In this document: piece by piece, positions 9,243-17,637 of the stretch
How positions within the stretch are numbered: position 1 is the first letter of the stretch
Layout: each line of letters begins with the position of its first letter
Source: Jezberella montanilacus
GTDB taxonomy: Bacteria; Pseudomonadota; Gammaproteobacteria; Burkholderiales; Burkholderiaceae_B
Length of the DNA: 64,000 bases
Direction: 5' to 3'
Assembly (NCBI RefSeq): GCF_003003055.1
Contig: NZ_PVTV01000016.1
Span: 124,001-188,000 of the forward strand
Translations under genes and position numbers: made by a program
The notes under the pieces: generated by a model
The model's input: only the letters and a program-made list of their open reading frames with translations
What the model was told of the DNA's origin: nothing
The model's database searches: none

Positions 9243-9436
9243 AATCCCACCTCCCTTACACAACACCAGACAAAACGGTCGATATTTCAGCACAACCATC
9301 TTCTGTAGAAAAAGACGAACCCCTGGACTATGCCCGGGAATTTTGGTGGTCGCCTATGCACGATGCGCGTGATTCACTCAACATAAGAGAATACTCATTT
9401 TTGGACATCTATGTAATGTCCGGCTTTGGTTGCTGA
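9239..9436 (+). CDS. Small hypothetical protein coupled to ssuE
   Basis: A 65-codon ORF whose ATG overlaps the ssuE stop (ATGA), so it would be translated by coupling. It begins MKSHLPYTTPDKTVDIS and ends DIYVMSGFGC with a C-terminal cysteine. It has no signal peptide or membrane segment, and I do not recognise a family. A strong hairpin starts immediately after its stop, which marks it as the last gene of the ssuE transcript. It could be a real small protein of sulfonate use or a remnant of a larger gene. Confidence 0.45.
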   Translation: MKSHLPYTTPDKTVDISAQPSSVEKDEPLDYAREFWWSPMHDARDSLNIREYSFLDIYVMSGFGC

Positions 9437-9486
9437 ATCACTCATCTTCTTGTCCTTGCTCTGAGCAGGGCAAGAAAACGAGTGAT
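9437..9486. terminator. Hairpin terminator between convergent ssuE and ssuB units
   Basis: An outer stem ATCACTC/GAGTGAT (9437-9443 and 9480-9486) encloses an inner stem TTCTTGTCCT/AGGGCAAGAA (9447-9456 and 9467-9476, one G-U pair). It lies right after the small ORF stop and 10 bases from the ssuB stop. No long T-run is seen on the plus strand, but the position between convergent units suggests a two-way stop. Confidence 0.55.
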
Positions 9487-9496
9487 CGAAATAAAA

Positions 9497-10318
9497 TTAT
9501 CCAGCCCCTAGAGCAAGATCCAATCCTTTGATTTTTCTAGGTACTGAAGTTTGTTCTAAGTGTGTAATCAAGGCCGGTTTCTTTTTCTGCAGTACACGGT
9601 CAAGAATTTCCTTTTCCAGTGCAGCAAATTCAACTGTACCATGTGCCCGTGGCCTGACCAGATCAATCTTCAAATCAAGTGCGACCTGACCATCCTCAAT
9701 CAAAATCACGCGATCAGCAAGCGCGACGGCCTCTTGCACATCATGGGTCACTAGCAAGGCTGTAAAACCTTCGTTTTCCCAGAGCCCTTCAATCAGTTGC
9801 TGCATTTCAATCCGCGTTAAGGCGTCGAGCGCGCCAAGTGGCTCATCAAGAAGTAATAATTTAGGTTGATGCACAAGAGCTCGGGCAAGCGCAACGCGTT
9901 GTCGCTGACCACCTGATAACTTCGCGGGCCAGTCTTGCGCTCTTTCCTCAAGCCCTACTCTTTTAAGAACCTGGGATGCTTTCTCAAGTGCATTCTTTGG
10001 TAAGCCTAACGCAACGTTATCAATGACTTTACGCCAGGGTAGCAACCTCGCCTCTTGGAACATGACACGTACATCGTCAGACAGTCCCTGGACTGGTTGC
10101 GCATCCATCTGTATTGTTCCCTCGGAGGTTTTCTCAAGACCTGCAACGAGACGCAACAACGTACTCTTGCCGCAACCGCTGCGTCCGACAATTGCAACAA
10201 ACTGGCCTGGTTCTATATTGAGCCCCACGTCGTTCAAAACAGAACGTACGCCATAGTTTTTAGAAATGTTGTTTAACGACAAACGTAGGCCGTTGGATGT
10301 TTGAAATATTTGTGTCAT
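9497..10318 (-). CDS. ssuB: Aliphatic sulfonate ABC transporter, ATPase SsuB
   Basis: A 273-residue ABC ATPase that powers sulfonate uptake through SsuC. It has Walker [10 protein letters not shown] at about residues 45-53, signature [15 protein letters not shown] near 139, and Walker [14 protein letters not shown]. It is the last gene of the operon ssuA-ssuA-ssuD-ssuC-ssuB, three bases after ssuC. TauB is the close alternative; the neighbouring SsuD favours sulfonates over taurine alone. Confidence 0.92.
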   Translation of the reverse strand: MTQIFQTSNGLRLSLNNISKNYGVRSVLNDVGLNIEPGQFVAIVGRSGCGKSTLLRLVAGLEKTSEGTIQMDAQPVQGLSDDVRVMFQEARLLPWRKVIDNVALGLPKNALEKASQVLKRVGLEERAQDWPAKLSGGQRQRVALARALVHQPKLLLLDEPLGALDALTRIEMQQLIEGLWENEGFTALLVTHDVQEAVALADRVILIEDGQVALDLKIDLVRPRAHGTVEFAALEKEILDRVLQKKKPALITHLEQTSVPRKIKGLDLALGAG

Positions 10319-10321
10319 GTT

Positions 10322-11134
10322 CTATGCCCTCACAGTTTGATAGCCTGGATGCCAGCGTAAGCCGTATTGCTCCAGCGATTTAGCAAATATATCGGCGAGC
10401 TTGCCTAGCAATGCATAAAGCAAAATACCGACCAGAACAATATCGGTCTGCAAAAACTCTCGCGCATTCATCGTCATATAACCGATCCCCGCCTGCGCAG
10501 AAATTGTTTCCGCCACAATCAAAATCACCCACATCAGACCAAGCGAAAAGCGCAAACCTACCAAAATCGATGAGAGTGCGCCAGGCAGAATAATTTCTCG
10601 ATACAGGCCCCAGCGTGATAATCCATATGTGCGTCCCATCTCGATCAGCCCAGGATCAACGTTACGAATCCCGTGAAAAGTATTGATATAAATCGGGAAA
10701 AACACCGCAACAGCAATCAGGAATAGCTTGGCACTTTCATCAATACCAAACCAGAGAATGACCAGCGGAATCAAAGCCAGCGCAGGGATATTACGAATCA
10801 TCTGTATGGTTGAATCCAGCAAAGTCTCAAGCCAACGCACTGAGCCGGTCAGGAGGCCGAGCACCAAGCCTAGCCCACCACCAATAGCAAGTCCAGCCAG
10901 AGCACGTGATGTACTGATCTGCACATGCCTCCAGAGCTCACCTGATTCTGTAAGCATCCAGCCAGCTTTAACCACATCGAGTGGAGCTGGCAATACTCTG
11001 GCTGATAACCACCCGTTAGAGGAGGATAGCTGCCACACGGTGACGAGTAATAACGGTACAAGCCAGGGTACAAGAAATTTGGCTCTAAACGCCGCATACG
11101 AAAATAACTTAATCAAACGCTCTTGCATCATCAA
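10322..11134 (-). CDS. ssuC: Aliphatic sulfonate ABC transporter, permease SsuC
   Basis: A 270-residue inner membrane permease with about six membrane segments. The cytoplasmic EAA-like loop is RTYGLSRWGLYREIILPGALSSILVGLRFSLG, the usual contact with the ATPase. MWVILIVAETISAQAGIGYM is typical of SsuC/TauC. It is separated from ssuD and ssuB by three bases each, so these genes are probably translated in a coupled way. Confidence 0.92.
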   Translation of the reverse strand: MMMQERLIKLFSYAAFRAKFLVPWLVPLLLVTVWQLSSSNGWLSARVLPAPLDVVKAGWMLTESGELWRHVQISTSRALAGLAIGGGLGLVLGLLTGSVRWLETLLDSTIQMIRNIPALALIPLVILWFGIDESAKLFLIAVAVFFPIYINTFHGIRNVDPGLIEMGRTYGLSRWGLYREIILPGALSSILVGLRFSLGLMWVILIVAETISAQAGIGYMTMNAREFLQTDIVLVGILLYALLGKLADIFAKSLEQYGLRWHPGYQTVRA

Positions 11135-11137
11135 TCC

Positions 11138-12286
11138 TTAACTTTGTGAAACCTTGAGTTCTTTTGGCACGAGATCATTACCCATGACCTCACCAATCGG
11201 ACTCACAGAATTCGAATGTTGGGATGTTAAGTTTGTATCCAGCTCGACATGCGGGAAAACAAACTCTGCGACACGGTAAGCTTCTTCGAGATGAGGATAA
11301 CCAGACAGCACGAACGTGTCTGCACCAATCGCCTCGTACTCTTTGAGTCTCGCTGCAATTGTTTCTCCATCACCGACCAGTGCAGTTCCCGCACCACCTC
11401 TGACCAAGCCAACGCCTGCCCACAGATTAGGACTGATCTCGAGCTTATTGCGATCTCCACCGTGCAGTGCACGCATACGACGCTGGCCCTCAGAGTCCAT
11501 CCCGGCAAGAGATGTTTGCGCTTTAGCAATGGTTTCTTCGTCGAGGTGTTTAATCAGATCGTCGGCGGCAGTCCAGGCTTCTTGCGTTGTTTCACGCGCA
11601 ATGACATGCAATCGCACACCAAATTTCACTTTTCGTCCGAATTTTGCTGCACGCTTTCTGACATCCTCGAATTTTTTGGCTGCTTCTTCTGGTGGCTCAC
11701 CCCATGTTAGGTACAGCTCAACCTTTTCCGCAGCAAGATCATGTGCTGCGTCAGAAGATCCACCAAAGTAAATAGGTGGGTGAGGACGCTGGACAGGCGG
11801 AAATAATTGACGCGCGCCTCGAACCTTGATGTGCTGGCCTTCGTAATCAACCGTCTCGCCTGACAACACGCGCGTCCAGACATCTAGAAACTCACGTGCG
11901 TGATCATATCGTTGGTCGTGCTCAAGGAATGTTCCGTCGGCGGCTAAATCTCCGCTATCCCCTCCGGAAACCAGATTTACAAGCAGACGACCATTGCTCA
12001 GGCGATCAAAGGTCGCAGCCTGTCTGGCCGCAACAGTAGGGGAAATCGTACTTGGTCGCAGGGCAATCAGAAATTTCAACCGCTCAGTCACAGGTATCAG
12101 ACTTGCTGCGGCGATCCAGGGATCCTCGCAAGAACGTCCGGTCGGCAACAACACACCGCCAAAACCCAATTGATCAGCTGCCTGAGCAATCTGTTTCATG
12201 TAGTGGTGGTCCAGTGCGCGTGCACCTTGACTCGTACCTAAATATCGACCATCGCCGTGCAGAGGGATAAACCAGAATATATTCAT
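11138..12286 (-). CDS. ssuD: FMNH2-dependent alkanesulfonate monooxygenase
   Basis: A 382-residue luciferase-like enzyme that cleaves alkanesulfonates to aldehyde and sulfite using FMNH2 from SsuE. The N-terminus [19 protein letters not shown] and the block [40 protein letters not shown] (approximate; read around residues 70-110) match SsuD, and the length equals the E. coli enzyme. [11 protein letters not shown] near residue 172 is also typical. It sits between ssuA and ssuC in a compact operon. The product sulfite would need a sulfite reductase that is not in this window. Confidence 0.95.
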   Translation of the reverse strand: MNIFWFIPLHGDGRYLGTSQGARALDHHYMKQIAQAADQLGFGGVLLPTGRSCEDPWIAAASLIPVTERLKFLIALRPSTISPTVAARQAATFDRLSNGRLLVNLVSGGDSGDLAADGTFLEHDQRYDHAREFLDVWTRVLSGETVDYEGQHIKVRGARQLFPPVQRPHPPIYFGGSSDAAHDLAAEKVELYLTWGEPPEEAAKKFEDVRKRAAKFGRKVKFGVRLHVIARETTQEAWTAADDLIKHLDEETIAKAQTSLAGMDSEGQRRMRALHGGDRNKLEISPNLWAGVGLVRGGAGTALVGDGETIAARLKEYEAIGADTFVLSGYPHLEEAYRVAEFVFPHVELDTNLTSQHSNSVSPIGEVMGNDLVPKELKVSQS

Positions 12287-12307
12287 TTGATAGTTTCCTG
12301 AATTTGA

Positions 12308-13342
12308 TTAAATAGGATGACCCGACCAGACGATGTCTGCGACATTGATCTTTTTAGGGATGAGCTGTAGCTCAAAAAATGCATCGGCAACCGCTTGCTG
12401 ATCGGCGATTGTTTGTGGGTCCAACAAACCTACCGGCGAGATCTGACGGCGTTTTAAAAATAAGCCGATGACCTCAGGACTCAGACCGCTAAATGACGAG
12501 ATCAAACGTACCGCTTGCTCTCTATTTTTTTGCACTAATTGATCGGCTTGGGTCAACTCCTCAAAAAGTGCGCGAATCGTAGTCGGATGATTTTCGACCA
12601 AATTTCTCGAGGCAAGATATAGAGAGTTGTTATTGGTCAGCCCCGCTCCTGTTGAGACCACACGCACTGGCACCGTTAACTCAATTGCGGCATAAAAGGG
12701 ATCCCATATCACCCAGGCGTCCAAGCTTTTTCGTTCAAAAGCGGCTCGCGCATCTGCAGGGGTGAGATAAATCGGCTGTATATCATTCCATTTCAGGCCG
12801 GATTTTTTCACAGCCTGTACTAATAGGAAATGCGCACTTGAACCTTTCTGTAGAGCTATCTTTTTTCCCTTTAGATCTGAAAGTGAGCGTATCGGTGAAT
12901 CTTTCAAAACAATTATGGCAGAGCTCTCTGGCTTAGGTGGCTCTGTGCCCACATAGAACAAATCTTTACCTGCAGCCTGCGCAAACACAGGGGGCGAATC
13001 CCCAGTCAGTCCAAACTCAAGACTACCAACAGATAAAGCCTCAAGTAGTTGTGGCCCCGCTGGAAACTCAATCCAGGAGATTTTTGAATCAGGAAAGCGC
13101 TTCTCCAAAGCACCTTGTTGCTTGAGGATGACGAGATTGACTGCTGATTTTTGATAACCAATACGGATTAGCTTTGCATCACTATTCAACGATGCAGGGG
13201 TAGACTGAGCATAGGACACAGCAAGAGGAAAAAGACTTAAAGCTGATGTGGCCCCCACTCCCGCTCCGAGCGCAGCACCTAACAATCGGCGACGTTGAGA
13301 CATGCTGTTGTGCATAGGAGATAAAAAACGGATCGGTTTCAT
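12308..13342 (-). CDS. ssuA: Aliphatic sulfonate ABC transporter substrate-binding protein SsuA (copy 1)
   Basis: A 344-residue periplasmic binding protein. The N-terminus has a twin-arginine-like signal (MSQRRRLLGAALGAG) ending near VSYAQ. The mature part begins KLIRIGYQKSAVNLVILKQQGALEKRFPDS, as in SsuA, and contains WVIWDPFYAAIE. AAGGGAT precedes the ATG at 13342, supporting this start; the site lies inside the end of the second ssuA gene. It is followed by ssuD. It differs clearly from copy 2, so the two may bind different sulfonates. Confidence 0.9.
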   Translation of the reverse strand: MKPIRFLSPMHNSMSQRRRLLGAALGAGVGATSALSLFPLAVSYAQSTPASLNSDAKLIRIGYQKSAVNLVILKQQGALEKRFPDSKISWIEFPAGPQLLEALSVGSLEFGLTGDSPPVFAQAAGKDLFYVGTEPPKPESSAIIVLKDSPIRSLSDLKGKKIALQKGSSAHFLLVQAVKKSGLKWNDIQPIYLTPADARAAFERKSLDAWVIWDPFYAAIELTVPVRVVSTGAGLTNNNSLYLASRNLVENHPTTIRALFEELTQADQLVQKNREQAVRLISSFSGLSPEVIGLFLKRRQISPVGLLDPQTIADQQAVADAFFELQLIPKKINVADIVWSGHPI

Positions 13343-13345
13343 TTT

Positions 13346-14320
13346 TTATCCCTTGGGCTGCAAGTTGAATGGCGCAGCGTCGAGGAGATTCAGTTTTTTA
13401 GGGATTAACTTCAAGTCAAAGAAGGTATCTGCAATAATTTGCTGCTCACCCAGGATTTCTTTGGTTATCGGGCCTGTACCAAACTCGGAACGACCGATAT
13501 AAAGATCTAGAACTGTTTTATCGAGCCCTAGAATTTTTGATAACTCTGTTACTGCTGCAGACTTGTTTTTTGACACCCACTGATCAATCTTATTGACTTC
13601 TTCGATTGCGATATTTAAAACATCTGCATTTTTTTCTGAGTAACTGCGGGAAGTGAAGTAATAGCTACGATTTTTTACAATATCGCTAGCGTTAGCCAAC
13701 AATCTGGCCTGGAGAGTAATTTCTGCCGAAGCAAGAAATGGATCCCAAATCACCCAGGCTTCAATCGCACCTTTTTCGAAAGCTGCCCGCGCATCTGGGG
13801 GTGGCAAAAATACAGAGTGGACGTCGTCATATTTCAGGCCATGTTTTTCAAGCAATTTCACCAGGAAGTACTGAACGTTTGAGCCTTTGTTATAGCCAAC
13901 GCGTTTACCTTTTAAGTCAGCGACGGTTTTGATAGGCGAATCTTTTTGCACAATTACGGCCTCGAGTCGTGGACGCGGAACCGTTGCTCCGGCATACACC
14001 AGCGGTGCACCAGCCGCCTGTGCAAATATCGGTGGAGCCTCGCCTACATCACCAAAGTCGATCGACCCCACATTCAATGCTTCAAGTTGAACGGGGCCAG
14101 CGTTAAATTCTGTCCAGGTAACTTTTACGCCAAGTGGCGCTAATTTTTCCTCAAGGGTGCCGCGTGCTTTCAGGATTGAGAGCCAACCCTTTTGATTTCC
14201 AATCCTGAACACGCGACCGCTTGATTGCGCATTGACTGGACCCTGGGGATTGAGAGCAATGATAGCGAGTGCTATTGTGCTTTTGACGAATGTACGGCGT
14301 TGATTGATGAACTTAGACAT
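13346..14320 (-). CDS. Aliphatic sulfonate ABC transporter substrate-binding protein SsuA (copy 2)
   Basis: A 324-residue paralogue of the next gene and first gene of the ssu operon. A twin-arginine-like signal (INQRRTFVKSTIALAII) ends near VNAQ. The mature protein starts RVFRIGNQKGWLSILKARGTLEEKLAPLG and has WVIWDPFLASAE. The ATPase and permease of the operon could serve both binding proteins. The promoter must lie in 14321-14537, where CGAAC and GTTCG form a short inverted repeat at 14482-14498. Confidence 0.9.
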   Translation of the reverse strand: MSKFINQRRTFVKSTIALAIIALNPQGPVNAQSSGRVFRIGNQKGWLSILKARGTLEEKLAPLGVKVTWTEFNAGPVQLEALNVGSIDFGDVGEAPPIFAQAAGAPLVYAGATVPRPRLEAVIVQKDSPIKTVADLKGKRVGYNKGSNVQYFLVKLLEKHGLKYDDVHSVFLPPPDARAAFEKGAIEAWVIWDPFLASAEITLQARLLANASDIVKNRSYYFTSRSYSEKNADVLNIAIEEVNKIDQWVSKNKSAAVTELSKILGLDKTVLDLYIGRSEFGTGPITKEILGEQQIIADTFFDLKLIPKKLNLLDAAPFNLQPKG

Positions 14321-14481
14321 TTAACAACCTCATGTATGCATTTCATGAGATTTTCAACGCCATCGAACTAAACTGGAACTACATTATTTTTGCTTGTTAA
14401 TTTCTATTCAATCTAAATTGATATTCAGATAAATAAAGTTGAAAAATATATATTGAAAATCAGTAGTGTCCGGTTTAATTC

Positions 14482-14498
14482 CGAACAAATTCAGTTCG
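14482..14498. promoter_or_regulatory. Short inverted repeat upstream of the ssu operon
   Basis: CGAAC-AAATTCA-GTTCG, a 5-bp imperfect dyad in the AT-rich gap between the ssu operon start and the monooxygenase gene end. It may be an operator for a LysR-type regulator such as Cbl/CysB, but no consensus match is claimed. Confidence 0.25.
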
Positions 14499-14537
14499 AA
14501 TTTCATAGTCAGCACTGATGATTTAAGGAGAGAATAT

Positions 14538-15821
14538 TCAATCCGTCAAAGTAGCTGCTTTCAATCCTAGATGCTCGCGAAGGGTACTGCCGTCATATTC
14601 TCGGCGCATGCGGCCCCGTTCTTGCAAAATAGGAACGACCTCCCTGATGAAGTCTTCAAATCCACCTGGAAAATACGCCGGCATGATGTTGAACCCGTCT
14701 GCTGCGCCTTCATCAACCCATTTGATCATATGGTCTGCAACCTGCAGGGCTGTTCCTACAACGATTTGGTGACCTCTGGCGCTCGCGACTTGGTGATAGA
14801 GTTCACGCAGCGTCAAGTTTTTCTCTTTCGCCAGACGTACTAAAAGATGTCGTCGACTATGCGCACTAGGATCGGGAGGTAACTCAGGAACAGGCCCATC
14901 AATTGGATAGTCTGATACATCAAAAGCCAACTCCTCTCCGAGGATTGCTAAGGCATTTGATTGGTCTGTATAAGACTGTAGTTGAGCGAGTTTGTCTTTT
15001 GCTTCTCGCTCTGTTCGCCCAATGATCGGCATTAGGCCTGGCATCACCAGACATTGGTTTGCATTTCTGCCTTTTTCGATCACTTGAGCTTTTAGTCCGC
15101 TATAAAAATTCTGGGCATCTGTCAAATCCTGTTGCGCAGTGAACACGACCTCTGCATGCTTGGCCGCTAGGGCTTGGCCTGGTCCAGAGGAGCCTGCCTG
15201 TATTAGAACCGGATGGCCTTGAGGACTTGGCGTGACATTCAAGGGGCCTGCAATATTAAAGAATCTACCTTTATGGTTAATTGCATGCATCTTTTTAACA
15301 TCGACATAAACGCCTGCCTCTTTATCTTGCACATAGGGGTTAGCATCCCATGAACGCCAAAGCGCCTTCACTACTTCGACATGTTCTTGAGCGATCTCGT
15401 AACGCAATGCATGATCTGGATGGCGATCCCGACTGAAATTGATTGAGCCGTCTGCAAATGTTGTCACGATATTCCAAGCAGCCCTCCCTTTGGAGAGCTT
15501 GTCTACTGTGGCGAGCGTACGTGCCAAGTTAAATGGTTCCGTATAGGTAGTAGATGCTGTGCCTGCTAAACCAATATGTGTTGTAACCATTGAGAGTGCT
15601 GCAAGCATTGCCAATGGGTCAGGGCGCGTGATCATGGACGGATGTGAGTCTGGTGTCGTGAGTAACCGATCGCCAAAAAAAACCATATCAAATTTAGCGC
15701 GTTCTGCTGCTTGTGCAATACGAATAACGTGATCAATGTTTTCTGTGCCTGATTCTGCATCAGGATGTCGCCATCCGCCTGCATGATGACCCGCAGCCAA
15801 AAGAAATAACCCTAATTTCAT
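14538..15821 (-). CDS. LLM-class flavin-dependent monooxygenase (NtaA/SnaA/DszA family)
   Basis: A 427-residue bacterial luciferase-like oxidoreductase. It starts MKLGLFLLAAGHHAGGWRHP and has NFARTLAT-like (FNLARTLATVDKLSKGRAAWNIVT) and QAGSSGPGQALAAKHAEVVFT blocks typical of NtaA/DszA enzymes that use FMNH2. Such enzymes open C-N or C-S bonds of chelators, sulfones and dibenzothiophene derivatives. The sulfur context suggests an organosulfur substrate, served by SsuE, but the substrate cannot be read from sequence. A Bug-type binding protein is encoded directly upstream. Confidence 0.85.
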   Translation of the reverse strand: MKLGLFLLAAGHHAGGWRHPDAESGTENIDHVIRIAQAAERAKFDMVFFGDRLLTTPDSHPSMITRPDPLAMLAALSMVTTHIGLAGTASTTYTEPFNLARTLATVDKLSKGRAAWNIVTTFADGSINFSRDRHPDHALRYEIAQEHVEVVKALWRSWDANPYVQDKEAGVYVDVKKMHAINHKGRFFNIAGPLNVTPSPQGHPVLIQAGSSGPGQALAAKHAEVVFTAQQDLTDAQNFYSGLKAQVIEKGRNANQCLVMPGLMPIIGRTEREAKDKLAQLQSYTDQSNALAILGEELAFDVSDYPIDGPVPELPPDPSAHSRRHLLVRLAKEKNLTLRELYHQVASARGHQIVVGTALQVADHMIKWVDEGAADGFNIMPAYFPGGFEDFIREVVPILQERGRMRREYDGSTLREHLGLKAATLTD

Positions 15822-15876
15822 CGAAGTACCTTAATTAAATATATTGGAGGTTTGTAATATTTTTAAAAAAAGTCGT

Positions 15877-16875
15877 TTAGTCTTGCTGTAAATTTGTTGT
15901 CTGGATCACGCGATTTGCTACGTTATGAACAGCTCGAATTTGTTGGGTGATTTGTTCTGGCGTCATGGGTTGCACTATGACTTGAACTTGTGCGAGGGCA
16001 GAAATCACCTCAGGTTCCTGAATGACCTCGGCCATCCAGGTTCTTAGCTTGAATAAAATATCGGGTGGAGTGTGGCTGGGCGCTGCGACCAAAAAAGATC
16101 CTGCCAAACCATCTTCAAAGTCTTTTAAACCTGCTTGCGCCATCGTTGGGATATGCTGCAGGTCAGTGGGAGCGTCTTTCGCCCCATACAAAGCCAGAGC
16201 CCGCAACTTTCCACTTTTAACAAAGACCGTACTTAAGGGATCAAATGCCATATCAGCGTGACCAGCCATGACATCTGATACTGCTGGCGCACTTCCTCGG
16301 TAAGGCAGGTGTCTGATATCAACGCCAGTCATAAGCTTGAACATCTCCCCTGACATATGTCCGGGCGTACCGTTACCAGATGATGCAAAGGTAAGCTTGC
16401 CTGGATTGGCACGTGCGTATGCGATGAGATCAGCTAAGGTATGTACCGGTAAAGCTGGATTGATTGCAACGGTAACGACGGCATTACCCGAATAACTGAT
16501 GGGGACGAAATCGGTAAATGGGTCGAATTTAACTTTTATCAGTTGTGGTGCTATAGCCAGATTACCGATTGATGCATTGAGAAGGGTATATCCATCCGGC
16601 TCAGATGATGCTACGTAAGATGCCCCGATTGTGCCCCCAGCACCGCCTTTGTAGATAAGTATGACCGGTTGACCTGCTTTATCAGCAAGCCGTTTACTGA
16701 TGATCCGAGCAACATTGTCGTTAGTGCCGCCTGGAGGGTAGGGGACGACTAGATTGATAGGCTTGGATGGAAACTGGGCTTGTGTTGCGAGGGCTGAACT
16801 TGCAACGCTATTCAATATGAAAAATAAACCAGATGCGATAAGTAGGCTACGACAGTAATGAGAAATGCGCGACAT
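15877..16875 (-). CDS. Bug-family (tripartite tricarboxylate) substrate-binding protein
   Basis: A 332-residue periplasmic binding protein. A signal peptide ends near ALATQAQF. The mature start FPSKPINLVVPYPPGGTNDNVARIISKRL is the Bug signature, followed by GAGGTIGASYVA. Ligands of Bug proteins vary (carboxylates, amides, aromatic acids). No TctA/TctB membrane proteins are nearby, as is usual for the many orphan Bug proteins of Alcaligenaceae. The neighbouring monooxygenase gene 55 bases downstream suggests a shared substrate; this is inference. Confidence 0.9.
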   Translation of the reverse strand: MSRISHYCRSLLIASGLFFILNSVASSALATQAQFPSKPINLVVPYPPGGTNDNVARIISKRLADKAGQPVILIYKGGAGGTIGASYVASSEPDGYTLLNASIGNLAIAPQLIKVKFDPFTDFVPISYSGNAVVTVAINPALPVHTLADLIAYARANPGKLTFASSGNGTPGHMSGEMFKLMTGVDIRHLPYRGSAPAVSDVMAGHADMAFDPLSTVFVKSGKLRALALYGAKDAPTDLQHIPTMAQAGLKDFEDGLAGSFLVAAPSHTPPDILFKLRTWMAEVIQEPEVISALAQVQVIVQPMTPEQITQQIRAVHNVANRVIQTTNLQQD

Positions 16876-16984
16876 GAGGAATCTGCTAGAAAGCTAAATA
16901 CAGATGCTATGACCGCATGAAGGTTTGAACAACGAACATTAATGCATATCATTATTTGAAAAAAATAATATGCAAACAGCGAAT

Positions 16985-17019
16985 AAAAAAAATCCCCGAG
17001 CTATATGGGTAACTCGGGG
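16985..17019 (-). terminator. Rho-independent terminator of the encapsulin operon
   Basis: On the minus strand CCCCGAG and CTCGGGG (17013-17019 and 16994-17000) form a perfect 7-bp GC-rich stem with a 12-base loop, followed by A and eight T (16985-16992). It lies 40 bases after the hydrolase stop and closes the operon that begins with the rhodanese gene. Confidence 0.9.
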
Positions 17020-17058
17020 AAAATCACCATTTACAGGTGGAGGAGACATCCTTGAAAG

Positions 17059-17637
17059 TTAGCCTAACGCACAACCGATGCATTGCATTCGGAATACTTG
17101 CTCTTCGAAGTCAAGCATTAATTTTTTAAGCAAAGTTTCTGCACGAGGCCAGTTTCCATAGCCTGATTCAATATTCAAATGGCCTGCATTAGGTATACAT
17201 ATAAATTCGCTTTTCCAACTATTTGCATAGCGTTGTGCAAGGGCAAGCGGGCAGTATGGATCATCATCGCTTGAAACTACAATGCTTTGATAGGGCAATC
17301 TATCTAAAGGGATTGGCGCAAAACTCTCAAGTACATGACGGCGTAAAGGATTCGCTGGAGCAACCAAGAGAGCTCCTTGAATGCGTTCAACGGCTCGTTG
17401 CGGGAGGTGGACTGTCGTTGCGCAGCCAAGACTATGCGCAGCAATCACAACCTGCCTCGGCTGTTCTAATATCGTCTGCGCAAGTTTGGCTACCCATTGC
17501 TCCTTTGATGGCTGCAACCAATTCTCTTGCTCTACGTGAATAGCGCCTGGCCATTTTTTGGTAAGAATGCTTTGCCAGTGACCCGGTGCAGAGTTATTCC
17601 AGCCTGGGACGACAATCAATGTTGGTTTGTCAGACAT
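17059..17637 (-). CDS. RBBP9/YdeN-family alpha/beta hydrolase
   Basis: A serine hydrolase-like protein of 192 residues from the ATG at 17637. The nucleophile elbow is AAHSLGCATTVHL (GHSLG-like), the start LIVVPGWNNSAPGHWQSIL is the RBBP9/YdeN hallmark, and NAGHLNIESGYGNWP carries the catalytic histidine. The ATG lies inside the end of the cysteine desulfurase gene (8-base overlap, ATGTCTGA), so translation is coupled. It is the last gene of the encapsulin operon. Its role there is unknown; thioester or ester cleavage is possible. Confidence 0.82.
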   Translation of the reverse strand: MSDKPTLIVVPGWNNSAPGHWQSILTKKWPGAIHVEQENWLQPSKEQWVAKLAQTILEQPRQVVIAAHSLGCATTVHLPQRAVERIQGALLVAPANPLRRHVLESFAPIPLDRLPYQSIVVSSDDDPYCPLALAQRYANSWKSEFICIPNAGHLNIESGYGNWPRAETLLKKLMLDFEEQVFRMQCIGCALG

